Of a stretch of 59,479 bases of DNA, positions 7,901-17,391 are shown piece after piece. Position numbers and translations under genes: made by a program. Origin of the DNA: a virus; IMG/VR virus record IMGVR_UViG_3300021410_000065, positions 1-59,479 of that record. The stretch is one strand, 5' to 3'. Every line of letters begins with the position of its first letter. Position 1 is the first letter of the stretch. The notes beneath the pieces were generated by a model. It saw nothing but the letters and a program-made list of their open reading frames with translations. It made no database searches and was not told where the DNA came from.

Positions 7901-10900
7901 GTGCCGCCTTGCGTTAACGTATCGTCCACAAGGAAGTACGTCTCACCACGCCGTACTTCGCCATCGAATTCTGGTTGCTGGAAGATTCGATCCAAGCCTC
8001 CCAACGCAGTGCGCTTTGCGCGTACTGATTGATAGATGGCTCGCGCTACTGGAAGGCCCAGCGAATCCCCAAGTTGCAGAGCGGACGCCAGCGGAATCGT
8101 ATTGAAGCCAGTCGCTTCCTCAGCCAGCACCGGCACGATGGTCGGCCGCTCATTGCCGATAGCGGAACGAACCTTTTCGATCACATCCTCTGTCATCAGG
8201 GAGGACACGAGCTCGGCCGCAGCGGCAGCATCCCCAGCTTTTGCTGCGGCATGCGTGGGGTGCTTCCCTGCGCTGCCCAAGTTGTGGCCGATCACCGTCG
8301 GTGGCAGGTCGACGGGTTCAGGGCCGCGCCGAGAATCTGCGGCCAGGGCTGTCTTTCGGCTGCTCGCGGTAAGAGACGCGGCCGCCTCCAGCATGCCCGC
8401 CTGCGCACGATCGGCGCCGGCGCGACGCAGAAACCGTCCAGCATCTACAACCATCTGCTGCAGGTCGGCATTCGTCAGTTTGAGATCGAAACCCATCGCT
8501 CGCAGCGCCGCGCGCAATTTGGCGTACACCCGCACCAGAAAATGCGGCCGCTGTCCGGTTTCCGCCATGCGGGCGAGCACCTCGCGGGCGCGGTTTGCCG
8601 GGGTGTAGTCCGGATAAGCCAGAAAGACGGCCTCCATCGTCGCGTAAAGCGGGTGGCCGGGCTTCACGTCGCGCGGGATCTTCGCGCCCTCAGGTGCCCG
8701 AGCCAAGCGACGGACATCGGCAAGTATCGCAGGGAACTGTTCGCCCAGGAATGCTTCGACTCCAAAGTGGCCGATAACCTCATGTGCCAGCACCTGTTGC
8801 AAGCGCGCTTCGCTGGACAAGTTGTCGGCCACCAAGTAGATCGCCCCTCCTTCGGTTCGAGGGTAATACACGCCCTCTGCCAATGGGGACGGCCGCGCCG
8901 CCTCGCCGATTTCACCCACGGTCTTGACGACCGAAACCTTCAACCGCGATGCCCCCGGGAGCTGCGACATGAATTTTCGCGCGGTGGCACGCGCCGTATC
9001 CACCGACACGCGACTGGCCTGATCGTGGGCGCGAGACTCAAAGGACGTGCCATGGGTGCGAAATTCTCCGGTTTCCCCGAGCGATTTCCCATCTCGCGTG
9101 ATGGCATCCGTAGGCGAGACGTCGGCTGCCTTCAGGGCTCGGGCCACATTCGCGGCGGCGTCGATCGAAGCGGGGCTGGTATCCCGCACGGAGATGAATG
9201 CACCGACGGCGTTCGACTTCTCGAGCCCGCCAAGCACTGTATCCAGACCGCCGGAGGTGCGCAGCGAGGCCATCTTTTCCAATGAAAGCGGCACAAAGGC
9301 TGACGGGCGCAAATCAGCGTTCACGAACAGCAGCCCTTCCTCTCCGTTCGAAAGCTCGCGCACAGCGACCTTTGCACGCTCTGGCGAGTTGACCGGCTCG
9401 CCCATCTTGCCCGACCGCTTAAAGACCCGCTGAGAGACCGGGATTCGTGTGACTCGCGACCGTGCCGGTATGACGTGATTCGCCTTTTCCGTTTGGGTCG
9501 CTGGGTCGTAGAAAGAAAAGGTTGGATTGCCGATGGCAAGCATGCCGCGCAACTTCACATGCGAACCGCGCGTCAGATCCGCGTATGCCTTAGTGACCTC
9601 TCGGTCCGCCCTGGAGAAGGACGCGTTGCCGCTTGGATGATTGTGAGCCAGCCAGACGTTCGACGCATTCTTGATCCGAGACACGTGTCCCGCGATAAGG
9701 CCGATCGGCGCGGTTGCGCTGGAACGATCCCCAATGCTGAATCGAATGACGCTCATCGGCCGCCCATCGGCGTCAGTGACGAGGGCGACCATCTGTTCCT
9801 GCGGCGACTTACGAATTTGTGCGAGCGCGTGCGCCGCGTCCTCGGCCGAGCTGATTCGGCCATTGGCTGCCGTCAGGTGCCCCGTCTCTCGCGCCTCGAC
9901 GTATGCTGCAAAGCGGCCGTGCTCTACTTCTTCGTGGTAGACCGCACGCGCGGGGCTGCCGATGGCGGGGAGATTTGGTACGTCGCGTGATCGTCGGGCA
10001 TCACCCCCGGGACGTTGGGTCCCAGAGCTTCCTCGGGCAGCTGGTACTGCTTGCTGCTGCGACGAGCCGCGACGGTCGGGGTCGGCGCCGAACATGTCGG
10101 CGGTGTATTGGTCTCGGGGCTGTTCGACATCTAGGTTTTTCCCTTCGGCGTCTTGGCCCGCGCCGCCTTGAATGCCCGGACGAACGCCATCGTGCCCGAG
10201 ACCATATCGCGCTGCTTCTCGCTTAACTGCGGCCTCGAAGTCGCCGTCGTCTCCTGCTCGGATTGCGGCACGTTCGAGGATTGCTTCAATTCCGGTTTCA
10301 TCTGTAATTCCTTTCTCGACGAGATAGCGGGCAGCGTCGAATCGCTGGCCGACTTTCTCCAATGAGGCACCCGCTCCCTGCGCTGCCAGAGCGTCAAACA
10401 CAGCATCGGCGAGATCCGCAGCGAAAGCCGTGTCACCACGCGCAGCATCTTCGGCCTCGCGCTCGGCATAGGCGCGCTGAGCCGCCTCATCCATCTGCGC
10501 CAATGTGTAGACCGGCTCGCCCTCCAACGCATCGCGCACTCGGTCAAGCGCCGTTTGGCCCAAGTCTACCGAGTCAGCATCCATCGGCAGGTAGCCCGCT
10601 TCTTGCATCGCGGCGACAAGCGCATCTTCCTGCATACCGTTGCGTTTGAAAAGCCCCGGTGCTCGGCGATTCGCCAAATGCGCACGATCCCCATAAATGT
10701 CGGCAGCCAACTTCGGCGAAATGCCGCCGCTTTGCTTCAGCAGACGGACGAACGACTTGCGGGCCGTTTGCCCGAAGTCGACGGACGTTTCCGCAGCAGC
10801 TGAACCGCGTGCAGGCATCGTGCGGGGCCTGGCGACGAAGCCGCCACCTTGCTGGATCACGTCAGCATCGCCATGCGCAGCAGCGGCACGAGTTGCTGCG

Positions 10901-13773
10901 CTGCGCGTAAGGAACGGCTTCCCGCCCTTCGCCAGGATGTCAGAGGCAGGCTTCTCGACCTGCAGCGTTCCCAGACCGGGATCAGGATCGACCGATGTCC
11001 GATCAACTCGCGCGGCCGGCGCCGTAAAATCCCCCGTCTTGGTCCAATCCTTGAACTGGGCCATTGACATCTCAGTCATCGCGCCCAGGCCCTTCCAGTC
11101 GTTGCTGTAACTCGATTGGTAGGCCTCGCGGGCCGCTTCCTCATTGGCGTAGCCCATCATGACCTTGTGCTCGTCAAAAGCGCCCGAGGTCGGGTCCACC
11201 TGGTCGATCACAAACACCGGTCCGGCGTAGTCGGAGGCCGTGCCCGGACGAACATATGCGTCAACATGATCGCCGTCGTTGCCAGTCGTACCACGGATGT
11301 ATCCGTAATGGCCGGCCATGCGGTTCGACCATTCCTGCCCGTCAGGCGACCGCCCACGGCGCTCCGAACCCTCCGGATTCTCCACGGTGATGTCCAGACC
11401 GGCCACTTTGATATGGCCCTTTCGATAGTTACCCGCCTCTTTCTGCGCCTCGCTCGGAGGCGCAAGGTCATTCGAGTCAGATTCGGCAGACTCATGCGCG
11501 GCGGCATCGAGCGATGCCGCCGGATGAGCAAATCCAGCGCGCATAACATCATCGGTCAATCCAAGCGACTCGCGCTCAGACGCCTGCGTGCGTTCAGCTT
11601 CCGCGGATGCGAAACGTTGGTCTGCAGTCTGTGCTGTGCCTTGTGCGTCGACAGTAACGGTGGGCGCCGGCAGCGCGGGCCGCGCTGAGCGTCCTTCCAG
11701 TGCCCCGTTGACGCCTTCCGTCAATGCCTCTGCCCCATAGGGTTGCATGCCATTCTCATGGCGGATGATGGCGGCGGTCAGACGCTGCAGCGTGTCAGGA
11801 TCGCGCAGGTTCAGCTGGGCAGTGGCCGAGACCCCCATCTCGCCAGCGACAGCGCGGGCATACGACGCAGTGTCGTTCTCGGACGACGGGGCCCAGCGAT
11901 TGAGTATCGCGGTTACCGTATCGAGGCCGTGCTTATCCTGGTACGTGAGTAGGTTGCGCGCAAGCGCTCGAATGCCTGCCTCCGGGCTGGAGAAGATAGC
12001 AAAGCGGCCATCGGCGCCGTCCACCTCGCCCTGAAACCCGATACCCTTCTCGATGTTGCCAGGGTTATTGTTTCGGATCCCGCGCGGCGCATTCCGAGGC
12101 ATGCCGGATCCTTGCCGCATCACGAACCCATCCCCGCCCGCACGCACATTCTCCGGAGCTGGTAATGCCGCGCGTTCCCGCGGTCCTTCGAGTGCCTCCA
12201 GTCGCTCAGGCGCTGGCAGCGCCAGAGTCTGCTCTTCGCCCAGGGGTTGCTCGCGCAGATCATTCAGGTCGACAAACCGGCTCTGACCATTGACGCGCAC
12301 CCGAGCTCGTCGGCCGTTTTCCCAAGCGCCGCCGGATTCGTAGCCGATGAACTCGGCAGGCTGGCCGTGCCAGAAGACCTGCTGCCCGCGCGCGAATCCA
12401 AGATCGGGGCTCGGGGATGGCTCGCTTGCTTCGGCCGTCTCGCTTTCTGCTGCCTCATCCGCGCGAGCCGCTGCCGCATCGGCGATCTCAGGAGGCATCA
12501 CCGACTCCGGCGCAGGGCGCACGATGAAACCATTGCCCGCGCGCATGACTTGAGCGCCGTCGCCCAAACCCTCTGCCGCGCGCCGCGCCCCTTCAACGGT
12601 GGCAAATGGCTTGCCATTCCGGAAGGTGACGTCCGTATCTGCAACGCGGCCAGCTACCGGGATCGAGCGCACTCGCGCTCCGTCAATCGCACCGTGTGCA
12701 ACCCCGGGGCCCGTGCCTGCCATCGCCCCCATGACTGCGTTACCAAACGACCCTTCCAGCACATCCATATCCATGCCGCCGGCGGAGTTCACAGCTGCGC
12801 GGGTGCTCACGCCCTCGGCAACCTCCTGCGCACCTTCTTCTGCGCCCGACAAAGCGGCGCGTCCTGCAGCTTGGCTTATCACTCCGCGGTTGCCCAAGAC
12901 GCGCCCCGCTGGTGACAAGATCACCCCTGTGGCCCCGCCCGTCACTGCCCCGATCGCTAGGCCAGCGGCGCTGGCCAAGTCCTCAGCTTGGCGCAGCACC
13001 TTCGCACGAGCCTGCGATGGGCTCATTCCATCTCGTAAAGCCTCCCTGAAAGGCTTTGACTCGCGCTCGAGTTCAGCGTCATCCATGCCGCCGATAATTT
13101 CCCGCGCCTGTTCGATTGCCGAGCCGCCACTTTGCGCCGATCCCGCAGCCGCGCTCGCTCCAATCTGCCCGGCCAAACCAAGCGGGCCCGCTGCGATGCG
13201 AGAGAGCAAGACAGGCCCCATCGAGCCCAGCGCTTCGGCGGCCTGCAAAGCAAGACCAGCGGTAGACGGATCCGAGCCGAATGTCCAGCTTGACGGGTCA
13301 GCGAGCGACCCATCAGGCTTGGACGTCTCAGCGGCGCGCTTCGCCGCGGATGATCGGGACTCCAACAGTCCAGCGCCCCATTCTTGCACCGTATCTGCTG
13401 CGGGATCGAGAAGATTACCTGGCATCGCAACGCCAGCGTCGAAAGCTTGATTTACAGCGGTGGCGCCAACCTCTCCGATCGCTTGCGCGACCTTGCCAGC
13501 ACCGCGAATAGCACTGCCTGTACCTCGCACAGCGCCACCAGCCACGCTCAGTGGAACGTCGATGAACTGGATGCCCTCCGGTTCGACCTCCGCAGATGAC
13601 TGCGCACGGGACGGCAAGAACGGCTCCGTCTCCGCAACGAATTGCAGCGACGCTGGCTCGGCTTGCCTTGGGCCATTGGCCCGGACATTCGCGGTGCGAT
13701 CCGCTACGCCGCCGCGAAACGCCGCACCATCTTGATCGACTGGCGGCACGTCCAAAAACTGAATTTCAGGCAT
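4996..13773 (-). CDS. Giant polyvalent virion protein (2925 aa), probably ejected with DNA
   Basis: Start at the ATG at 13773, which has a strong AGGAAG; the longer frame would invade the upstream gene. Domains in order: a repeated IQF[LI]DVP motif (residues 3 and about 67); a GK-PF...GxGF-V-RP repeat (about 385-420 and 947-983); a peptidoglycan-hydrolase-like domain beginning RGIRNNNPGNI (about 565-680); an inorganic-pyrophosphatase-like polyvalent domain with YGYIRGT-DGDHVDAYV (about 775-915); a RadC/JAB-like domain with HNHPSG (about 1290-1421); a zincin with HEVIGH (about 1663); a PRTase-like motif VDDTLTQGGTL (about 1949); and a long C-terminal region like polyvalent-associated LPD38 (about 2120-2800) with a membrane-type helix near 2612. 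Such proteins enter the cell with phage DNA and act against host defences (known theme). It is last of the virion genes. Confidence 0.92.
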   Translation of the reverse strand: MPEIQFLDVPPVDQDGAAFRGGVADRTANVRANGPRQAEPASLQFVAETEPFLPSRAQSSAEVEPEGIQFIDVPLSVAGGAVRGTGSAIRGAGKVAQAIGEVGATAVNQAFDAGVAMPGNLLDPAADTVQEWGAGLLESRSSAAKRAAETSKPDGSLADPSSWTFGSDPSTAGLALQAAEALGSMGPVLLSRIAAGPLGLAGQIGASAAAGSAQSGGSAIEQAREIIGGMDDAELERESKPFREALRDGMSPSQARAKVLRQAEDLASAAGLAIGAVTGGATGVILSPAGRVLGNRGVISQAAGRAALSGAEEGAQEVAEGVSTRAAVNSAGGMDMDVLEGSFGNAVMGAMAGTGPGVAHGAIDGARVRSIPVAGRVADTDVTFRNGKPFATVEGARRAAEGLGDGAQVMRAGNGFIVRPAPESVMPPEIADAAAARADEAAESETAEASEPSPSPDLGFARGQQVFWHGQPAEFIGYESGGAWENGRRARVRVNGQSRFVDLNDLREQPLGEEQTLALPAPERLEALEGPRERAALPAPENVRAGGDGFVMRQGSGMPRNAPRGIRNNNPGNIEKGIGFQGEVDGADGRFAIFSSPEAGIRALARNLLTYQDKHGLDTVTAILNRWAPSSENDTASYARAVAGEMGVSATAQLNLRDPDTLQRLTAAIIRHENGMQPYGAEALTEGVNGALEGRSARPALPAPTVTVDAQGTAQTADQRFASAEAERTQASERESLGLTDDVMRAGFAHPAASLDAAAHESAESDSNDLAPPSEAQKEAGNYRKGHIKVAGLDITVENPEGSERRGRSPDGQEWSNRMAGHYGYIRGTTGNDGDHVDAYVRPGTASDYAGPVFVIDQVDPTSGAFDEHKVMMGYANEEAAREAYQSSYSNDWKGLGAMTEMSMAQFKDWTKTGDFTAPAARVDRTSVDPDPGLGTLQVEKPASDILAKGGKPFLTRSAATRAAAAHGDADVIQQGGGFVARPRTMPARGSAAAETSVDFGQTARKSFVRLLKQSGGISPKLAADIYGDRAHLANRRAPGLFKRNGMQEDALVAAMQEAGYLPMDADSVDLGQTALDRVRDALEGEPVYTLAQMDEAAQRAYAEREAEDAARGDTAFAADLADAVFDALAAQGAGASLEKVGQRFDAARYLVEKGITDETGIEAILERAAIRAGDDGDFEAAVKREAARYGLGHDGVRPGIQGGAGQDAEGKNLDVEQPRDQYTADMFGADPDRRGSSQQQAVPAARGSSGTQRPGGDARRSRDVPNLPAIGSPARAVYHEEVEHGRFAAYVEARETGHLTAANGRISSAEDAAHALAQIRKSPQEQMVALVTDADGRPMSVIRFSIGDRSSATAPIGLIAGHVSRIKNASNVWLAHNHPSGNASFSRADREVTKAYADLTRGSHVKLRGMLAIGNPTFSFYDPATQTEKANHVIPARSRVTRIPVSQRVFKRSGKMGEPVNSPERAKVAVRELSNGEEGLLFVNADLRPSAFVPLSLEKMASLRTSGGLDTVLGGLEKSNAVGAFISVRDTSPASIDAAANVARALKAADVSPTDAITRDGKSLGETGEFRTHGTSFESRAHDQASRVSVDTARATARKFMSQLPGASRLKVSVVKTVGEIGEAARPSPLAEGVYYPRTEGGAIYLVADNLSSEARLQQVLAHEVIGHFGVEAFLGEQFPAILADVRRLARAPEGAKIPRDVKPGHPLYATMEAVFLAYPDYTPANRAREVLARMAETGQRPHFLVRVYAKLRAALRAMGFDLKLTNADLQQMVVDAGRFLRRAGADRAQAGMLEAAASLTASSRKTALAADSRRGPEPVDLPPTVIGHNLGSAGKHPTHAAAKAGDAAAAAELVSSLMTEDVIEKVRSAIGNERPTIVPVLAEEATGFNTIPLASALQLGDSLGLPVARAIYQSVRAKRTALGGLDRIFQQPEFDGEVRRGETYFLVDDTLTQGGTLASLASHITQNGGRVIGSFALTGKQYSATLRLSPETLKALRERYGNVESDFRAASGRGFDALTESEGRYLVKHDSPDAVRSRIAALAHAGGGASDPKPTPRATSEVSNSNRPGNDKAPPNAGLFDSGGPMESRAAATTLSGQQLHAAGQAVRDSALKKIGAFADREPIRDRLKKHTQNWQTKLVQGVFDQFAPIKGLSEQAYMQARLSKGTDGAAEFLVRSGKVKLTDGALDGVDGSKGLADVLADLKGEHDHFMAWIAGNRAEKLAGEGRENLFSSAEIASLKQLASGKMPDGRNRADVYRTALREFNDLQTSVMDVAEQAGLIDGATRHLWESEFYVPFYRVMEEDQTGTMGPGQIGGLVGQRAFRKLKGGSEKLGDLTANTVANWSHLLSGSMKNLAAQEALQAASTMGVADRLAGAEKGSVRVMVKGQERHYLVHDPLVLDALTSLHYVGSNDPIMKGMRKFKHALTVGVTISPTFRLRNLMRDSISAVAINTDISANPLRNMADGWKSTGKDSDTFRRLLAGGGAVRFGSFQDGQARNVKRLVEDLGVERGQVIGSPAALGRHLRKAFDWYQEVGDRAETVNRAAIYNQARKSGKTHLEASYLARDLMDFTAGGKFAAVRLLSQVVPFMNARLQGMYKLGRGAKENPARFVAVTGAVAMASALLYLGMKDDDEYKKLPDWVRNTYWVTRIGDKFVYVPKPFEVGALGTIVERGTELAFAGDDYRLKDFGKTVASVLGDQLQMSPMPQMLKPYLEASFNYDSFRDRNIDTPSQERLPEGDRYTSRTSAGAVALGKALGYSPQRIEHLVRGYFGWLGTQALSAADWAARPALDMPANPSRDMAKIENWFVVGDFLKGADTTSSKYTQRFYDQQREIDQVYAAFTQARKEGDIERARELAGDDKLKLRGLYQSANKRMQEIGQQIKRIETSATMPADEKRLRLDTLVQARNQLAMSVDERMRRAQ
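7528..7553 (-). terminator. Terminator-like hairpin inside the polyvalent gene
   Basis: Minus strand: AAGCCCCGC, loop CAAAT, GCGGGGCTT, then a T run (complement of 7528-7532). It is a textbook intrinsic terminator but is translated in frame (NDKAPPNAGLF), at the junction between the PRTase-like region and the LPD38-like C-terminal part. Active translation would normally mask it. Confidence 0.6.
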
Positions 13774-13784
13774 TCGTTTTCTTC

Positions 13785-15533
13785 CTATTGTGCGCTGCGG
13801 TTGAACGCTGCGCGCGACATGTCCGACCCGCCCACGGAGGTCGTCCACTCATCTTCAGCGCCCTTGGCGCCTGCTTTAGCTATTGCCAACTTGTCTTCAG
13901 CTTCTTGCAGGCGGGTCCTATGAGCGTCTCGCTCTTCAGCCGGCCGCTTAAGCCCGGGCGGATTGGATCGCAGCCGATGCACTTCCTGTTCGAGCGTCCG
14001 CACCTGCGCCCGCGCAGCGTCCAAGCGCGTCCCCGCTGGGCTGTCAGGAGATTCACTGGACGGTGCGATCGCAGGTGTGCCGCGGCGCGGAGGCGCTGGT
14101 GTCGGTGCTGCCGGGCTGGCGGCTGGCGCTTGCTGGGCGCCAGTGCCTCGCGCTCGGTAGTTCGGATCGAGTTGCTGCTTGACACGCTCCAGGTCTGCCG
14201 GCGGCACAACTGATTGAGGAACGATCACGTCGTGCCCTTCGTACCGAGTGACAATTGCATGCCGCCCGTCGCTCATGCGAACCCCGCGCAGCTCGGCTTT
14301 GCCGTCACGCACAGCTGCGGAAAGGGTAGCCAAGTTCGCGGGCGTAAGCGCGCGTGATCCCGGCATGCCACGATTGAGCGCGCCAATGTTTTCGCCGATC
14401 GCGATCTGCCGGCCAATCTTCTCTCGCTGGTCATCGCCGATGTCTGTCATGCTTTCGACGCCGTTAAGCTTGAAGACGTAGGAGGTGAAGTCCTTGTTGC
14501 TCGCCGCAGGCTTCGAATCGCCCGCCTCTGCGCCGTAAGCGATAGCCCGCGTCTGGCCGTCTGCCCCCGGCGCATAAAGAATGTCGTCTTTGCCCAGCAC
14601 GCGCGGCTTGGCGGCTTCTGCCTGGCGTTCCAGCTCGGCCTTCTGCTGTTGCCTCTTCAGGTCGGTTGCTAAGTCCATGTGCGCCTTAGCTTGCTGCACC
14701 ATCATCGAGCGCGCTGTGGCTGGATCGCCAATCCGACGGATGTAATCATCCATCTGCGCTTGCGTGAACGGAGTCGTGAACTTGGCCTTGCTCGATGGGT
14801 CGTAGCCGGTGATCTCATAGATCGGCTTACCGCCGCCGGTTTCCTCGCGAGCTCGAATACCTTCGACTTGAATGCCGGTTTCGCTGAACCGGTTGAGAAA
14901 CGGAACGAACGCGTTGGGATCGCTGCTCATCTGGTACCGGTTCATTGCGGCGCTGAACGCGGTCTCTCGATGCTGGCCAATTACCTTCTCGCGACGTACC
15001 AACAGATCGAGCGCCTGATCAGGCGCACCCAATTCCAGGGCCTTCCGGTAGCCGCGAGTCAAGGTGTCCGCCATGTCGGCGTAGTCGTCGTTGCCGCCTC
15101 GTGACAAATCACCGGTCGTCAGATTTTTTTTTTGAACCGGCATCGGCTGAAGTCCACTGCTGGATCCGAAAGTTGCTCCAGCACCCCCGGCCGTTGCAGT
15201 TGGCATCGACTGGCGCACGGCGGCTTGCTGGTTGTCGTGCGCAACGGCCATGTCCAGTCCCAGAGAGCTTGTCAGGCCAGCCTGCGACTCCACGTTGAAA
15301 GCGGGCGCGACAGCGATTGGGGATAAGCCAAGCGGCGCTTCGCCGCGCGCTGCCTGTGGCGCTCCCGTATGGGATGTCACTTTCATCGCATCCGCTATTG
15401 CCTTCGTCTTGGCTTCTGCAGCAGCAGCCTTCTCCCGTGCAGCCTGCCTATCAGTCGACTGCTCAAAAATCTGCGACATCACCATACCGTTACGCAGGCC
15501 GTCGGCGAGGCCACTAGCAAAACTACCACTCAT
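13785..15533 (-). CDS. Internal virion protein, hypothetical (582 aa)
   Basis: Large soluble protein without a recognised catalytic domain. The N-terminal 130 residues are Ala/Ser/Gly-rich. The middle has helical, charged segments (KAHMDLATDLKRQQQ). About residues 470-515 are a Pro/Ala-rich linker, and residues 515-565 look coiled-coil (RLDAARAQVRTLEQEVHRLR). The gene lies between an S74-type virion protein and the giant polyvalent protein, only 11 bp from the latter. This is the position of internal or ejection proteins in P22-like and Bcep22-like phages, so a role in forming or filling the ejection conduit is inferred. Confidence 0.8.
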   Translation of the reverse strand: MSGSFASGLADGLRNGMVMSQIFEQSTDRQAAREKAAAAEAKTKAIADAMKVTSHTGAPQAARGEAPLGLSPIAVAPAFNVESQAGLTSSLGLDMAVAHDNQQAAVRQSMPTATAGGAGATFGSSSGLQPMPVQKKNLTTGDLSRGGNDDYADMADTLTRGYRKALELGAPDQALDLLVRREKVIGQHRETAFSAAMNRYQMSSDPNAFVPFLNRFSETGIQVEGIRAREETGGGKPIYEITGYDPSSKAKFTTPFTQAQMDDYIRRIGDPATARSMMVQQAKAHMDLATDLKRQQQKAELERQAEAAKPRVLGKDDILYAPGADGQTRAIAYGAEAGDSKPAASNKDFTSYVFKLNGVESMTDIGDDQREKIGRQIAIGENIGALNRGMPGSRALTPANLATLSAAVRDGKAELRGVRMSDGRHAIVTRYEGHDVIVPQSVVPPADLERVKQQLDPNYRARGTGAQQAPAASPAAPTPAPPRRGTPAIAPSSESPDSPAGTRLDAARAQVRTLEQEVHRLRSNPPGLKRPAEERDAHRTRLQEAEDKLAIAKAGAKGAEDEWTTSVGGSDMSRAAFNRSAQ

Positions 15534-15544
15534 GTGAAGTCCCC

Positions 15545-16756
15545 TTAGATTCGTTCCAGGCCAACGAGGCCCGCGGCCATATCGGCCTGAAGGTGTTGCG
15601 GAAGGCGGGTTGACCGGTCTTCCTTCGGTTCGGTGTCGCGGTGATCGCGTTCAGGCGCAGGTATGGGCGAAAGTCCCAACCGGCCCTTAATTTTCGCGAG
15701 GTCTTTGCCGAGCGCGCGGATCGCGGCGTGGTGCTTGCCACTCACACTGACCATATCCAATCCCAGGCCACCTGGCGCCACTTCATCACCGAACTGCTCG
15801 TTCATGTCCTCGGCATACGGCCCAGTGTGGCGCCCGCTGTCCTCCACGCCGTCCTTGTATTTCCAGTCTTCTACGGGCACCTTCATCAGACCTTGCAATG
15901 CCTCAGCGTCATCGACCGGCCGGCCGTCCTCCTTCAGCGTCTCGGACGACTTGGCGTACATTGCACCCGCCATCAACCCGGTACCAAGCAAGCTGCCGAT
16001 GCCAGCATTTGCAGAGTTAGCAGCGTTGACCTGCGATTGCCACTGGTTCAACGCCAAACTCCCAGAAGAATTGTTTGCGCCCACGGCTGTACCCATAAGC
16101 CCCTGCGCCGACTGCCCGGCGGCAGCAGCCTGATTCGTTTGCCCGGCCATCGCGCCCTGCGCGGAGTTGCCTCCCTGGAGGGCGGCAGCCGAGGCCGCCA
16201 AGCCGGTACCAGTTTGGTTGCGCCCGAAGCGCGCCGCCTCTTGACGCATCGACATGCCCAACAGCTTCGTATCGCTGCGCTCCTTATTCACTGCGCCCGC
16301 TGTCGCAAGCGCCTTGGCGTTGCCCTGTTCTGTCATGGCTTGAAGTCCAAGACTGCTCGTCGGCGCCACCCCCATCCGACCCATCTGGCGACCCATCTCA
16401 GCCGTCGAGGCATCGAACTGTCGCCCGACCGTCGCGGCGGCCAGGCCTTCGCGGCGCGCGACCTCTGCCGGCGAGTCGTAGGTCATGGCCTCATCGGCCA
16501 TCCGATTCTCGATGGGCTGGAAGACTGATTCGTACTGGCCCCACTGCGAGTCGGCGCGACCCGCGTTGTCACCCTGTTCGTCCAGCGCCGCCTTCAACAG
16601 CTGTTCATAGATCGGCTGGAACTGATCGTTGAGCGCCTTTTGATCCGCGTATTGCTCGCGCGAGAGTTGGAGCGCTTCGCGGCCGATTTCCGCGTTCGCC
16701 TCGGCGGCACGGCCGACTGCCGGGTCCGCTTTCGGCGTTGACGATTTACCGCCCAT
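15545..16756 (-). CDS. Virion protein with C-terminal S74-type chaperone domain
   Basis: Protein of 403 aa. The N-terminal two thirds are helical and rich in Ala, Gln and Gly (EANAEIGREALQLSREQYADQ, then long low-complexity helices), ending in a hydrophobic Gly-rich helix (GIGSLLGTGLMAGAMYA). Residues about 268-325 resemble the intramolecular chaperone of endosialidases and fibres (peptidase S74): SSETLKEDGRPVDDAEALQGLMKV, with DWKYKDG after it. S74 domains drive trimer folding and usually self-cleave at a Ser; S269 or S270 before ETLKED would be the candidate. Unlike most S74 proteins the N-terminal part does not look like a beta-fibre, so it is more likely an internal or tail-needle-like protein. 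It overlaps the GNAT gene by 11 bp. Confidence 0.8.
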   Translation of the reverse strand: MGGKSSTPKADPAVGRAAEANAEIGREALQLSREQYADQKALNDQFQPIYEQLLKAALDEQGDNAGRADSQWGQYESVFQPIENRMADEAMTYDSPAEVARREGLAAATVGRQFDASTAEMGRQMGRMGVAPTSSLGLQAMTEQGNAKALATAGAVNKERSDTKLLGMSMRQEAARFGRNQTGTGLAASAAALQGGNSAQGAMAGQTNQAAAAGQSAQGLMGTAVGANNSSGSLALNQWQSQVNAANSANAGIGSLLGTGLMAGAMYAKSSETLKEDGRPVDDAEALQGLMKVPVEDWKYKDGVEDSGRHTGPYAEDMNEQFGDEVAPGGLGLDMVSVSGKHHAAIRALGKDLAKIKGRLGLSPIPAPERDHRDTEPKEDRSTRLPQHLQADMAAGLVGLERI

Positions 16757-17174
16757 GTTTGTCTCCCAAGAAACGGCACTCTTCGTAGAGCATGCCGAGA
16801 ATGATTCCGTCTTCCCCGCCGAAGGCGCGACGTATCACCCCCTCCTGCTTGAAGCCCAAGCCGAGATCCATCCGGATCGCAGCTTCGTTGGTTGCGCGAA
16901 CCAAACCGGTGACGCGCGCAAGGCGCCATTGCACGAATGGCACCCAAAAGACTGTGCGAAGGAACTCTCGCGACAAGAAGCGACGGCTGCCGTCAGAGGC
17001 GACGTGCAGCATGCAGTTGAAGTCCGTAATCCCGTCGTACACGACCACGCCGAGGATCCGGCCGTCGCCGCTGATGCTGGCGACGCATTTGGTCGAGGGG
17101 CCATGCTCGAACTTCTCGCCCAAGCAGTCCGACGCAAACCGGAAGTACTCCGGCCGCTGGGTACCGTCAATCAT
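16746..17174 (-). CDS. GNAT-family N-acetyltransferase
   Basis: 142 aa, about the size of a minimal GNAT domain. Strand-helix pattern: VASISGDGRILGVVVYDGI, then a helix/strand segment ending RVTGLVRATNEAAIRMDLGLGFKQEGVIRRAF, which is the acetyl-CoA-binding end of GNAT enzymes (N-x-x-A-x-R followed by LGF..EG). It transfers an acetyl group from acetyl-CoA to an unknown substrate. It overlaps both neighbours, so it is translated with the virion genes. GNAT genes occur at this position in several podovirus-like phages; the target is unknown. Confidence 0.85.
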   Translation of the reverse strand: MIDGTQRPEYFRFASDCLGEKFEHGPSTKCVASISGDGRILGVVVYDGITDFNCMLHVASDGSRRFLSREFLRTVFWVPFVQWRLARVTGLVRATNEAAIRMDLGLGFKQEGVIRRAFGGEDGIILGMLYEECRFLGDKHGR

Positions 17175-17391
17175 CCGTCGCCTCGGCGACAGCCGGCGGC
17201 GCGAACTGATCCAATGCGGCAGCGACCGCGCTTTCGATCGCCTTGTTGTTGGCCGCCGTTTGTGCTTCGTCGTGGGCTTTCAGCGCGTGCGCGACCGTCA
17301 TCATCAGCCCAGCTGCGAGCTCATGACTCAGCGTGTTTCCCAGATTCGCCCGCAGGGCCTTATCGATTGATTCAAGCATTGTCGTGTCCAT
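17167..17391 (-). CDS. Small hypothetical protein
   Basis: 74 aa, acidic, Ala-rich and predicted mostly helical (ALRANLGNTLSHELAAGLMMTVAHAL). It overlaps the GNAT gene by 8 bp and begins right after the terminator at 17392-17414. It has no recognised family. Confidence 0.65.
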   Translation of the reverse strand: MDTTMLESIDKALRANLGNTLSHELAAGLMMTVAHALKAHDEAQTAANNKAIESAVAAALDQFAPPAVAEATDD

